A DNA stretch of 49,626 nucleotides from PALSA-1440 sp050011195 (GTDB lineage: Bacteria > Verrucomicrobiota > Verrucomicrobiia > Limisphaerales > UBA8199). A program made the position numbers and the translations under genes. Below the pieces are notes generated by a model that was not told where the DNA came from, made no database searches, and saw nothing but the letters and a program-made list of their open reading frames with translations. Positions 26,546-35,835 of this stretch are shown here, piece by piece; positions within the stretch are counted from its first letter, which is position 1, and each line of letters starts with the position of its first letter. Location: contig JBEKJO010000026.1 in the NCBI GenBank assembly GCA_050011195.1, positions 1-49,626 on the forward strand, read 5' to 3'.

Positions 26546-28533
26546 GCGCGGCAAGTCTCCTGATTTCGCGGCACGGTGGCAATGACCAAGGTGCCGTGGC
26601 CGTCGGACTGAATCTCCAGCCGTCCGCCCAACTGCTGCATCCGTTCCCTCATGCCGAAGATGCCCATCCCGAGGGGGGCGATGCCGGACACTGCCCCCGG
26701 AGCGCGGGCTTCCAGCCCGCTTTGGATGTCGCTTAACCGCTCTCGTGCATCTGTGAACATTGGACGTCCAAAGCGGGCTGGAAGCCCGCGCTCCGGGGCC
26801 ATCCCGCGCCCTTTGTCCCGCACTTCCAGCCGGATGTCGTCCGCCGTTTGCGCGACGCGGATCGAGGCCGTCTTGCTGCCGGAGTGGCGTTGGATATTGG
26901 CCAGGGCTTCCTGCAAAACGCGGAACAAGGCCAGCTCGGTCTCGCGCGGCAAGCGGACCAGGTCCGGCGGCAATTCCAGGTCCACGCGCAGGCCGGTCCG
27001 ATGCGCGAAACCATCCGCATGGTCCCGCACCGCTCCGGCCAGGCCCAGTTCGTCCAGGATCGGCGGATGCAGCAGGTAGGAAGAGGTTCGGACTTCGTTC
27101 GCGCACTGGTCCGCCAGTGCCTGGCTATCGGCCAGCAACTGGTTCGAGCGGGGATTGAGAGCCGTCGCGGAGCTCTGCAACAAACCCAGGTTGAGGGACA
27201 GGGCCGCCAGGCCCTGGGCGACGGTGTCGTGAAGGTCCCGCGCCAGGCGGCGGCGTTCCTCGTCCTGCATTTGCAGGAACCTGCCGGAGAGCTGACGCAG
27301 GGCCTCCTCCGCGCGCTTGCGCTCGGTGATGTCGCGGATCACCATACTTGTGCGGACCTCTCCCTCCTGATCGCGGAAAACCGCTGAGGAGAGTTCGGCG
27401 AGGAACTTCGAGCCGTCGCGGCGGAGCAACGTCAGTTCGCCGTGGAACCGGCCCGTGCGCTCGCGCTCATCCAGGGCCGCCCGCAAACGGGGATCCGAGC
27501 CATCCACAACCCCGCTCCGGCCAGCCCGCGCTAATTCCTCTTCCGAACACCCGAACATCTGGCAGGCGGCGTCGTTGGCGGCAAGAATCCGGCCATCGGG
27601 GGCTGTCAGCAGCACCGCGTCCAGGCTGGTGGCAAAGAGCAGGCGATACCGTTCTTCGCTTCGGCACAGGTTTTCCATGGCGCGCTGGCGCTTAGTAATG
27701 TCTTCGAGGCACAGGAGCAGGTTGGATTGCCCCGTGAGCTGGATGGGGGCGACGGAGGCCAGGAACACCGAGTCTCGCGGCTGGCCGTGGCACAGGGCCG
27801 TGGTTCGGTACTCGATCGCGCGGTGGCTGCGGCCCGTGGCCAGCGCGTCCACCATGGCCAGACGCATCGCACAGGTTTCGCAACGCGGACCGTGGCCGCA
27901 GCCGCGCGGATCGTCGAGGGCGCGGAGGCAGCCGATGACGCCGCAGGCGCGCTCCAGTCTGAGTTCCTCCGCTGGCCGGCCCACGAACTCGGCAAAGGCG
28001 CGGTTGGCGTAGAGCACCTGCCGGGAGGAATCGAGGACGCACATCATGGCAGGCGCGTTGTCATAAACCGTCTTCAGTTCGGTCTGGCTCCGGTGCAACG
28101 CCTCTTCCGCCTGCTTGCGCTCGGTGATGTCCCTGACGACTGCTACCCCGATTCGGTGTCCCTCGTGTGCGGTCTTTCGAGCTCGAACCTCTATCGGGAA
28201 CCTGCTCCCATCTTTCTTCAGCCCGACGACCTCGTAAGGTCCCAGGCTGCCCGTGGCAATCTGCTGCCTCACGATGTCCCTGGATTCAGGTGCCAGAGTT
28301 AGCGGGATCATCTGCTTCCCCAACAGTTCGTCCGGTTGATACCCGAACATCTCGCAGAACTGATCGTTCGCGCTGAGGAGCACGCCTTCATCGTGGATGA
28401 CTATGCCCTCGAACGCTGCTTCAGAGAGACGACGAAGGCGTTCCTCGCTTTCGCGCAGCGCCTCCTCGGCCCGCTGGCGCGCCCGCGGGTGGAGATCGTC
28501 CGCCCGGCCTGAACGAGTTTCTTTTTCAGCCAT
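26542..28533 (-). CDS. PAS sensor kinase of NarX type with REP insertion in its ATPase domain
   Basis: A 663-aa kinase. I chose the ATG at 28533 (MAEKETRS); the frame is open to 28590 but that part is a leftover PAS end. PAS1 lies at about 30-140. PAS2 (about 150-280) carries a cysteine cluster (C197, C202, C212, C218, C221) around DDPRGCGHGPRCETC. PAS3 lies at about 290-405. The HisKA_3 H-box RDLHDTVAQGLAAL gives His435. In the ATPase domain GRGMAPE is separated from GMGIFGMRERMQQLGG by about 43 residues, some 30 more than usual. The extra residues (RGLPARFGRP to SGLEARAPG) are encoded by a REP palindrome. The insertion is in frame, in the ATP-lid loop, so activity may survive. Partner: the LuxR regulator that overlaps its stop. 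Confidence 0.9.
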   Translation of the reverse strand: MAEKETRSGRADDLHPRARQRAEEALRESEERLRRLSEAAFEGIVIHDEGVLLSANDQFCEMFGYQPDELLGKQMIPLTLAPESRDIVRQQIATGSLGPYEVVGLKKDGSRFPIEVRARKTAHEGHRIGVAVVRDITERKQAEEALHRSQTELKTVYDNAPAMMCVLDSSRQVLYANRAFAEFVGRPAEELRLERACGVIGCLRALDDPRGCGHGPRCETCAMRLAMVDALATGRSHRAIEYRTTALCHGQPRDSVFLASVAPIQLTGQSNLLLCLEDITKRQRAMENLCRSEERYRLLFATSLDAVLLTAPDGRILAANDAACQMFGCSEEELARAGRSGVVDGSDPRLRAALDERERTGRFHGELTLLRRDGSKFLAELSSAVFRDQEGEVRTSMVIRDITERKRAEEALRQLSGRFLQMQDEERRRLARDLHDTVAQGLAALSLNLGLLQSSATALNPRSNQLLADSQALADQCANEVRTSSYLLHPPILDELGLAGAVRDHADGFAHRTGLRVDLELPPDLVRLPRETELALFRVLQEALANIQRHSGSKTASIRVAQTADDIRLEVRDKGRGMAPERGLPARFGRPMFTDARERLSDIQSGLEARAPGAVSGIAPLGMGIFGMRERMQQLGGRLEIQSDGHGTLVIATVPRNQETCRA
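26695..26798. repeat. REP-iREP pair (36-bp arms) inside a kinase gene
   Basis: Left arm 26695-26730 and right arm 26763-26798 are inverted copies with 35 of 36 matches, separated by 32 bases. Each arm contains its own small hairpin GCGGGCT-GGA-AGCCCGC. This is the architecture of REP doublets moved by RAYT transposases. It is fully translated within the kinase ATPase domain. Confidence 0.88.
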
Positions 28534-28776
28534 GGCCTTATTGCTGCAGCTTGTTTTCCGCTCCGTGATGTCCACCCAGGTGATCACCACAGCCGGTTCT
28601 CATATCGCCCGTCCAGAACGCCCGGCGGGCACGCGGAAGTTTAAGGCGAAGGGGATTCGTGCGTCCAGCTTAAGTGGAGCAAGGGGGCCATCATCAATTC
28701 AGGGCCATTGACAAAGTTGTCCACACCCTCCACTGGCGTGCGGGCCTCCGGAGGTGAAGTCACCCCGCGCCAGGGT
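28534..28776. other. Spacer with remnant of a PAS/PAC end
   Basis: Immediately before the kinase start the minus strand reads EPAVVITWVDITERKTS after a stop codon at about 28600. This is the C-terminal end of a PAS domain, resembling GVVITFVDITASKT in the CheB-CheR protein. The upstream part of that gene is missing. No gene is seen in the rest; a promoter for the kinase-regulator pair presumably lies here. Confidence 0.5.
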
Positions 28777-29394
28777 CTAACTCTCCGCCAATTCCGGATA
28801 GAGCTTGCGGGCGCACTCCGGGCAGATCCCGTGGCTGAATTTCGCGCCCGAGTGCTTCGCGACGTAAATCTCGACCTGGCTCCAGTAGCCTCTGTCGTCG
28901 CGGATCTTCTTGCACCCGGCGCAAATAGGGATCAGGCCGCTCAAGGTCTTGATGTTGGCCAGCGCTTCCTGCAGCTCGCCGATCAGCCGGTTGCGCTCCA
29001 GCGCGGCGAGTTTCCGCTCGATCGCATAGCGCAGCGTGCGGCACACCAGGAGACTGCTCACCTTGCCTTTGACCAGGTAATCCTCCGCGCCGGCCTGGAC
29101 GAGTTCGAGGCCCAACTCCTCGTCCTCGCGACTCGTGAACACGACCACCGGCAAATTGGGGAACCGCTGATGGAGGCTCCTGAACGTCTCCGCCCCGGAA
29201 CTGTCGGGCAGCCCCAGGTCCAGCAACACCACGTCCGCCCCGCCGGCGGCCAGCCGCTCGAGGCCCGCGGCCAGGCTGCCCGCCCCACTCAACTCGAAGC
29301 GCTGGCTGCCCGCGACGGCGAGCAGGTTCTCAATCGCCTGAAGCTGGATCGGGTCATCGTCAATGAGCAGGGCTTTGATGGGCCGGGCATTCAT
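28777..29394 (-). CDS. Receiver fused to the CxxC...CPEC domain
   Basis: The 205-aa protein starts at MNARPIK (ATG 29394, overlapping the upstream stop as ATGA). Residues 5-125 are a receiver with acidic IDDD, Asp59 (LLDLGLP) and Lys in LVKGK. A coiled linker (about 125-150) leads to ICAGCKKIRDDRGYWSQVEI and SHGICPECARKLYP, with cysteines 158, 161, 191 and 194. The same C-terminal module ends the PAS protein at 21542-22369, here joined to a phosphorylatable input. It is probably the end point of the upstream phosphorelay, acting by protein contact. I know of no demonstrated function for this module. Confidence 0.85.
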   Translation of the reverse strand: MNARPIKALLIDDDPIQLQAIENLLAVAGSQRFELSGAGSLAAGLERLAAGGADVVLLDLGLPDSSGAETFRSLHQRFPNLPVVVFTSREDEELGLELVQAGAEDYLVKGKVSSLLVCRTLRYAIERKLAALERNRLIGELQEALANIKTLSGLIPICAGCKKIRDDRGYWSQVEIYVAKHSGAKFSHGICPECARKLYPELAES

Positions 29395-30638
29395 GTTGTT
29401 TTGCCGCATTCGAGAGGCGCGGCTGCGCGATCCGCCGAGGCGCGACTGGTGGAGGCGGGGGTCGGCTCCGGCCTGGCCTGAACCAGGAAGGTCAGCGCCT
29501 TGACCGCCACTTCGCTCAACGGAAAGGGTTTGGCGATCAAGTCATTGCCTCCGCTCAAGGTCGCCCGGGCGCGCGCCTCGAAGTCCGACAGCGCGGTGAC
29601 ATAGACGACTGGCGTCGTGTCGTTCGTCGGCAGGGCGCGCAGGCGCTTGCACACTTCAAAGCCATCCATCCCTGGCATTTCGGCATCCAGGAAGATCAGG
29701 TCGAAGCGGTTCAAGGCCAGCACGCGCAGCGCCAGCTCGGGATCATCGAGGCTGACCGCCTTCAGATTGGCCTTGGCCAGGGCCGTGCCGAGCGTGTGCA
29801 GGGCCAGCGGCTCGTCATCCACCGCCAGAACCAGGGTGGATTGGGACACCTCATCCTGCGCCGGATGCCGGGCCTCTGCAAAAAGAGTCTTCAAGCAATC
29901 CACGGCGCGGGCGAGGGTGTGGAGGATGGAGGGCGTCAGCTTCTTGGGTTGTTCCTGAAGCTCCCGGAGCAGGACCTCCAGGGCGCTGGCCAGATGAGCG
30001 ATGCGGACAAAGCCAGTGACACGGGCCTGTCCGGCCAACGAATGAACCAGCCGATACAGCTCCTCCAAAGCGGCGGACTGAACGGCGGAGCTGCCGTTCT
30101 TGATCAGCGCGTGCAGTTGGGTGCGCAACTCCGCCTGGGTTTGCGACGAGCGTTCCAGGAATGCGCGGCGGATTTCCGGCAGCGTCATGCCCGGGGCGGA
30201 CGCGGGCGGGGAACACACCGCCGCGCTGACGGCTGGCCCCGAGGACGGCGCGGCGGCGGCAGGACGCGCGGATGCGCCCAGCAACGCCTCAGCCCGCTCC
30301 AGCATCAGCTTGGGGGAACACTCGCGTTTGGAGATCACTTCGCTGGCGCCAGCTTGCCTGGCTTCCCGCACCAGCGCCAGGTCGCAACAACTGGAAAGGA
30401 CGAGGATCGGCAGAGACTTCAGCCCGGGGCTGGCGCGGATTTGCTTGATGATTTCCACCCCGTTCATCTTGGGCATCATCAGGTCCACCTGCACCAGGTC
30501 GGCTCCGAAATCGCCGATGCGCTTCAACCCCGCCTCGCCATTGTAGGCGGTGGCCACCGCGTAGCCGGCCTCCTTGAATGTGTTCTCGTAAATGCCGGCG
30601 ACAAAGAAGTCGTCTTCGATGATAAGGATTCTTTTCAT
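29391..30638 (-). CDS. REC-HPt-REC phosphorelay protein
   Basis: The 415-aa protein has an N-terminal receiver (1-118, Asp52 in VDLMMPKMNG, Lys104), an Ala/Pro-rich linker, an HPt domain (about 150-250, LVHSLAGQARVTG with His199) and a second receiver (about 268-385, Asp318 in FLDAEMPGMDG, KPF). Phosphate could pass from the hybrid kinase just upstream to one receiver, to His199, and then to another receiver. Its start overlaps the kinase stop and its own stop overlaps the next start (ATGA both times). It is thus an intermediate between the membrane kinase and the receiver-CPEC protein. Confidence 0.88.
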   Translation of the reverse strand: MKRILIIEDDFFVAGIYENTFKEAGYAVATAYNGEAGLKRIGDFGADLVQVDLMMPKMNGVEIIKQIRASPGLKSLPILVLSSCCDLALVREARQAGASEVISKRECSPKLMLERAEALLGASARPAAAAPSSGPAVSAAVCSPPASAPGMTLPEIRRAFLERSSQTQAELRTQLHALIKNGSSAVQSAALEELYRLVHSLAGQARVTGFVRIAHLASALEVLLRELQEQPKKLTPSILHTLARAVDCLKTLFAEARHPAQDEVSQSTLVLAVDDEPLALHTLGTALAKANLKAVSLDDPELALRVLALNRFDLIFLDAEMPGMDGFEVCKRLRALPTNDTTPVVYVTALSDFEARARATLSGGNDLIAKPFPLSEVAVKALTFLVQARPEPTPASTSRASADRAAAPLECGKTT

Positions 30639-33600
30639 GGCTCGCCTTTGCGTGAAACGTCCCGCGCTCCCGCGAAGTGGGCCGCCAGCCAGAGCCGGAT
30701 GGCCTCCAATTCCCGGCTGACCCCTGCAAATAACTCGTCGGCAGCGGACAGGTCGCCCTGTTTGGCCTGGAGTTCCAGTTGCCGCAGCCGGGGCAACATC
30801 AGCATCATGCCGCAGGTGGCGCTGGCCCCCGACCAGCGATGGGCCAAAAGGTGCGTCTCTTTCGCCGACCCCGCTTTGATCGCCGCATCCAGGCTTTGGC
30901 GCGTTTGATCGGCCTGCGCCAGATAGAGATCAACCAGTTCACGCATCTTCCTGGGATCGTCGTTGCCAATCTCCCTCAGGCGTTCGAGGTCCACCAAAGG
31001 TTCTTCGCGCTCGGCGCCGGGCGGGGCCGCCTGGCCCGGCATAATGCGGCGGGCGGGGGTTGCGGATGCTGCCTTCGCCTGGGAGTCGGCCGGAGCTGCC
31101 CCGCTGTGGCCATTGCCCCCGAGACACCCGCAATGTTCCAAGGCCATTCGCAGTTCGGCCTCCCGCACCGGCTTGCTCAGGTAGTCATTCATGCCGGCGG
31201 CCAGGCACTCCTCCCGGTCCTCCTGCATGGCATGGGCCGTCATGGCGATGATATGCACCGGCTGGCGCCCCGTCTGCTCCTCGTGCCGGCGGATTTCCCG
31301 CGTAGCGTCGTAACCGTCCATCTCCGGCATTTGACAATCCATCAGGATGACCTCGTAGGGAATCCGCTGGAACGCTTCCAACACCTCGAGACCGTTGGCG
31401 GCAACGTCGGCGGTGTGGCCCAGTTTGCTCAACTGGCCCATCGCCACCTGCTGGTTGATGGAGCTGTCTTCGGCGAGAAGAATTCTCAACTTCCGGATCG
31501 GACCTGCCGCTGCCGTTGAGGAAGTAATGCGGCGGACGCCCTTGGATGGAGCATGGCCTGTGACGCTGGCCAGACAATCGAACAGCAGCGATTGCTTCAC
31601 CGGCTTGGTCAGACACGCGGCAATGCCCGCGGCGGTCAATTCCGCCGGGGCCAGCTTCTGCCCGAGCGACGTGAGCATGACCAGCCGGGTGCCGGCCAGC
31701 GCCGGATCAGCCTGGATGGCCCGCGCCAGCGACATCCCGTCCATCTCCGGCATTTGCATGTCCAGGATCACCAGTTCGAAGGGATCGAGGACCGCCGCCC
31801 GCAACATCTGCAAGGCCTCGGCGGCGCTGCTGGCGCTGCCGTTTCTCATTTTCCACGTGTGGGTTTGGCGCTCCAGAATCTCGCGGTTGGTGGCGTTGTC
31901 ATCCACGATCAACACCCGCAGGTTGGCGAGGTCCAGGTTCTCCCGGACGACGGGCTCGGCGCCGGCGGGTTGCTTTTCCAATTGCGCGGTGAACCAAAAC
32001 GTCGAACCTTTGCCCGGCGTGCTTTCCACGCCAATCTGGCCGCCCATCATCTCCGTCAGCTTCTTGCAGATTACCAGCCCAAGGCCCGTCCCGCCGTACT
32101 TGCGGGTCGTGGTGCTGTCGGCCTGGCTGAAAGCCTGGAAGATTCGCGCCTGGCCTTCCGGCGAGATGCCCACCCCCGTGTCTTTGACTTCAAACCGCAG
32201 CGTGGCCTGCGTGGCGCTTTCGCCGGTTTTGGCCACGCGCACGATGACTTCGCCGCGCTCGGTGAACTTGATGGCGTTGCCGATCAGGTTGAGCAGGATT
32301 TGGCGCAACCGGCCGGGATCGCCGCGCAGCCGGACCGGCACATCCGCGGGCACCAATCCGGCCAGCTCCAGGTGTTTCGCGCCCGCCCGCTCCGCCGCCA
32401 GGTCCAAGGTGCTTTCAATGGCTTCCTGCAAGTCAAAGTCCAGGATTTCAAAGGCCAGCTTGCCCGCCTCGATCTTGGAGAAGTCCAGGATGTCATTGAC
32501 GACCGCGAGCAGGGATTCCGCGCTGTTGCTGATGATGGTCGCAAAGTGCTGCTGCTGCGGAGTCAGCTCGGTGTCCAGCAGCAGATTCGTCATGCCGATG
32601 ATGCCGTTCATGGGAGTGCGGATTTCGTGGCTCATGCGGGCAAGGAACTCGCTCTTGGCGCCGCTGGCCAACTCGGCCCGGACCGCCAGCCGGTTGGCGC
32701 GGACGGTGGCGGCTTCGAGGTGGCGGTTGGCCTCGAGGAGTTGCGCCGCCGCCACCGTGCGCGCGGTGATGTCGCGCACCACCGCCTGAACCACTGGCCG
32801 CCCATCCAGTTGCATGGCGCTGAGCAACACCTCGGCAGGAAACGTCGTGCCCGTGTCAACCCTCCGATGCACCCATTCGAAGAAGAGGCTGCCCTTTTCC
32901 ATCGCCGTCGCGATCCGCTGGTTGGCCAGCGTCAGGGAATCCGTGCCGTCCGGCTGCACCGGCGGCGACACCTCGGCAGGGTGTTTCGTGCAGAACTCCT
33001 CCCGGGTCGCGCAGCCAAACACCGCCAGGGCAGCCCGGTTGCAGTCGAAAAAGCCCTTCTGGTCCGCCAGCATCACCGCGTCACCGGTCGAATCATAGAG
33101 CGTGCGGAACTTCGTCTCCGAGCGGCGCAGCGCCTCCTCGGTCCGCTTGCGCTCGGTGATGTCCATATACATTCCGAGTATGCCGCAGACCTCCCCATTG
33201 GGACCGCGCAGAGGTGTCTTGCTCGAAAGCAGCGTGATGGTGTTCCCTTCAGGGGTCGTCTGGGGTTCTTCGATGAGCAACTTGGGGCAGCCGCTCTCGA
33301 GGACCTGGCGGTCATCGGCGCGATACAATTCCGCCTGCTCACGCCACCCCATCTGGAAATCATCTTTCCCGATGAGGTCCTTCGGCTCGGCAAATCCCGC
33401 GTCGCGCGCCAAGACCGCGTTGCAGCCCAGGTAAACGAGATTCTTGTCTTTCCAGAATACCCGGACGGGCATTGCGTTGAGGATTCCTTCGATGAGCTGC
33501 TGTGAGGCGCGCAACGCCTCTTCCGCCCGCTTGCGCTCGGTGATGTCGCGAAAGAAGCCAACCAGACATTGCCTGCCGTCAATGGTAACCTTGGTTGCGT

Positions 33601-35353
33601 TGACGTTCGCGTAAACAAGGGTTCCGTCCTTTCTGAGGCAGGGAAGGTCCGTGGCGAGCGCTTTCTCTCCCCGTGCCATGGCTTCGAACTCGGCCACGAC
33701 GTGCGGCAAAGCGTCCTTCGGGTGAATGTCCGAAACGCCCACGGTTCTCAATTCCTCGGCGGCATATCCGAGCATTCGACACACAGTCGGGTTCGCGTAC
33801 TTGAAAACCTTGGTTTCAAGGTCCGCAATCAGGATGCCATCAACGCTGCTTTCAAAAAGCGTGCGGTATTTGATCTCAGAATTCCGCAGCGCCTCCTCCA
33901 CGCGCTTGCGCTCGGTGATGTCTTCCTTGGCCGCCAGGAAATGGGTAATCCGCCCCGTTTCATCCACAACAGGAGAGAGGGAGGCGGACTCCCAGTAAAG
34001 CTCGCCGGTTTTCTTCTTGTTGTGGAACTCGCCCCGCCATTCGCGGCCAGCGAGGATCGTTTCCCAAAGCTGGCGATAGGTTGCCGGCGGCGTCTCGCCC
34101 GACTTGAGGACGCGCGGATTCTGGCCGCGCACCTCATCGAGCGTATAGCCGGTGAGCGCGCAGAACTTCGGGTTCACATACTCGATGCGGCCTTGGAGGT
34201 CAGTGATGACGATCGAAACGGGGCTTTGCTCCATCGCGTGCGACAGCTTGCGCAATTGTTCCTCCGTCCACTTGCGTTCGGCCAGTTCCGCTTTCAACCA
34301 GCCCGCCTCGCGCCGCCGCCAGAGCGCCCAGAGGGCCAGCCCCGTCAGCGAGATGAGGCAGGCGATTGTCAGCAGGACCAGGCGGCTGCGCGCGCGCCAG
34401 GGAGCAAAGATTTCCTCCTGGTCCACCTTTGCCACCAGGAACCACGAGGTTTCCGGCACCCGCCGGCTGACGGCCAGGACCGGTTCTCCGCGATAGTCTA
34501 TTCCCTCAACGTTTCCCTCGCGCCCAAGGACAGCCAGGACCGCCGTGGAGTTTGTCAGGGTGAGCGGCAGGCGGAGCGCCAGGGCGGTGCCCCGGCGATG
34601 CCGCAATTCATTCAGATACAATATCGTGTCCCCTTCGCGCCGGACCAGCAACGTCTCCGCCGTGCGGCTGGGCGTCGGCCAGCTTTGAATCAGGGGATAA
34701 AGGAATTGCTCCGGGTCCACTTCCAGGTCAAGGACTCCGATCGGTTGACCTCCGGAACTGCCAGATTTCGCAGCCCCGGTTTGACTCCCGGCGAACGAGG
34801 AGTGGAGCGGAACCGCGATGTCGAAATGGATATAGCCAGTCCCCCGGCTGCGGTGCAGGTCGGAAATCACCACCAGGTTGGAACGGATGGCCTCCGCCGC
34901 AAAGGCCGCCCCAACGGGGCCGAAATAGGTCTGGTCTGCCGGTGACGTCAGCCGCACCTTGAGTTGCGGGTCCAGGAGCAAAACCCGCACGCTCTGGTTG
35001 TCAACCCGGGTGTAATCGAGCCAGGTCAATAGTGGGCCTCGGGATTCGCTGCCCGACCGTTCTGCCAGAAGCCTCTCCACCTCTTGACCCAGGAAGGGGT
35101 CCCGCATGATGGCCCGGGCGTCTCCCAGGCGCTCGTCGCGCCACTCCACGATCTGCCGCACCTTCAAGTCCGCGATGGCGGTTAATTGGTCCTGGACGCT
35201 TCGTCGGAAGTGCTCGCGCTGCCGCCCGAGGTAGAACAAGCCCAGCAGAACGAAGCTGGCGGCCAGGAGCGCGAAAGCCCCGGCGAACCCCCATTTAACC
35301 CGGCGGGCCGGCTGCAGTGTGGTCGCGGCGCCAGGTGTGGTTTTGAGTTTCAT
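30635..35353 (-). CDS. BarA-type membrane hybrid kinase: sensor-4xPAS-HisKA-HATPase-REC-REC-HPt
   Basis: A 1572-aa protein. I chose the ATG of MKLKTTPG (35353). Membrane helices at about 20-43 and 323-346 enclose a periplasmic sensor of about 280 residues, perhaps Cache-like. Four PAS domains lie at about 368-485, 495-610, 615-740 and 745-865, each ending in DITERKR or a variant. The H-box SHEIRTPMNG gives His909, and the ATPase domain (about 1010-1125) has DTGVGI and GGTGLGLVI. Receivers have Asp1198 and Asp1339. A C-terminal HPt carries His1505 (AHRWSGASATCG). The full His-Asp-His-Asp relay is thus in one chain, with a second HPt protein encoded next. It is the first gene of the minus-strand run and the only one there with membrane helices. 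Confidence 0.93.
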   Translation of the reverse strand: MKLKTTPGAATTLQPARRVKWGFAGAFALLAASFVLLGLFYLGRQREHFRRSVQDQLTAIADLKVRQIVEWRDERLGDARAIMRDPFLGQEVERLLAERSGSESRGPLLTWLDYTRVDNQSVRVLLLDPQLKVRLTSPADQTYFGPVGAAFAAEAIRSNLVVISDLHRSRGTGYIHFDIAVPLHSSFAGSQTGAAKSGSSGGQPIGVLDLEVDPEQFLYPLIQSWPTPSRTAETLLVRREGDTILYLNELRHRRGTALALRLPLTLTNSTAVLAVLGREGNVEGIDYRGEPVLAVSRRVPETSWFLVAKVDQEEIFAPWRARSRLVLLTIACLISLTGLALWALWRRREAGWLKAELAERKWTEEQLRKLSHAMEQSPVSIVITDLQGRIEYVNPKFCALTGYTLDEVRGQNPRVLKSGETPPATYRQLWETILAGREWRGEFHNKKKTGELYWESASLSPVVDETGRITHFLAAKEDITERKRVEEALRNSEIKYRTLFESSVDGILIADLETKVFKYANPTVCRMLGYAAEELRTVGVSDIHPKDALPHVVAEFEAMARGEKALATDLPCLRKDGTLVYANVNATKVTIDGRQCLVGFFRDITERKRAEEALRASQQLIEGILNAMPVRVFWKDKNLVYLGCNAVLARDAGFAEPKDLIGKDDFQMGWREQAELYRADDRQVLESGCPKLLIEEPQTTPEGNTITLLSSKTPLRGPNGEVCGILGMYMDITERKRTEEALRRSETKFRTLYDSTGDAVMLADQKGFFDCNRAALAVFGCATREEFCTKHPAEVSPPVQPDGTDSLTLANQRIATAMEKGSLFFEWVHRRVDTGTTFPAEVLLSAMQLDGRPVVQAVVRDITARTVAAAQLLEANRHLEAATVRANRLAVRAELASGAKSEFLARMSHEIRTPMNGIIGMTNLLLDTELTPQQQHFATIISNSAESLLAVVNDILDFSKIEAGKLAFEILDFDLQEAIESTLDLAAERAGAKHLELAGLVPADVPVRLRGDPGRLRQILLNLIGNAIKFTERGEVIVRVAKTGESATQATLRFEVKDTGVGISPEGQARIFQAFSQADSTTTRKYGGTGLGLVICKKLTEMMGGQIGVESTPGKGSTFWFTAQLEKQPAGAEPVVRENLDLANLRVLIVDDNATNREILERQTHTWKMRNGSASSAAEALQMLRAAVLDPFELVILDMQMPEMDGMSLARAIQADPALAGTRLVMLTSLGQKLAPAELTAAGIAACLTKPVKQSLLFDCLASVTGHAPSKGVRRITSSTAAAGPIRKLRILLAEDSSINQQVAMGQLSKLGHTADVAANGLEVLEAFQRIPYEVILMDCQMPEMDGYDATREIRRHEEQTGRQPVHIIAMTAHAMQEDREECLAAGMNDYLSKPVREAELRMALEHCGCLGGNGHSGAAPADSQAKAASATPARRIMPGQAAPPGAEREEPLVDLERLREIGNDDPRKMRELVDLYLAQADQTRQSLDAAIKAGSAKETHLLAHRWSGASATCGMMLMLPRLRQLELQAKQGDLSAADELFAGVSRELEAIRLWLAAHFAGARDVSRKGEP

Positions 35354-35835
35354 GGTCTTAGGCTGGTTCCGGGCGCGGTTTTGCCCCAGGCACGCCGAGT
35401 GGCGGCCGGCTCCGGCCATCCTCAAATGCGCCCGACGGGACCGACCCACGGGCGGTGGTTTGCGTGCGCTGACTCATATCAATGCGTCTTTCAGCTTGCG
35501 AGCAAGCAGCTTACGAACTTGCTGGCACCGTGCGCGAAGCCCATGCATTCAGCGTCCTGAAATTTGCAGCGAACGCAGGCCGGTGGATGTCTGAGGAGGA
35601 CGGGTTGCTCTTCTCCAACAGGCTGGGCAGAGGGCAGGCACACATGGAGCGACCGGGCGTCAATTCTAAAGAGTGGCCAGGGGCTTGTCGGTACTCGCGG
35701 CGGTTATATGAGAGGGGTGTTGATGCTGCGGCGGCCCGAGTGCGAGTTCGGATTTGCGGCTGGGCACCGGATGCCGGCGCCGTCTCGCCGGAAATGCTTG
35801 GCAGCGGGCGCGCTTGAGTCCATTTTCGGGCCAGA
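35354..35835. other. Divergent intergenic region between two signalling units
   Basis: This 480-bp region separates the minus-strand hybrid kinase from the plus-strand REC-LytTR gene and must hold promoters for both directions. No convincing coding frame with family signatures is present. I see no clear LytTR-type direct repeats or -35/-10 pair that I would defend. Confidence 0.4.

Noticed and set aside
25895..27106. Extension of the LuxR regulator frame to a 403-residue protein
   Set aside because: The upstream part overlaps the kinase coding region and has antisense-like composition; the ATG at 26545 with the ATGA overlap is the sensible start.
31553..33505. Long plus-strand frame opposite the BarA-type kinase
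   Set aside because: Antisense shadow with no domain signatures; the minus-strand frame has all kinase and receiver motifs.
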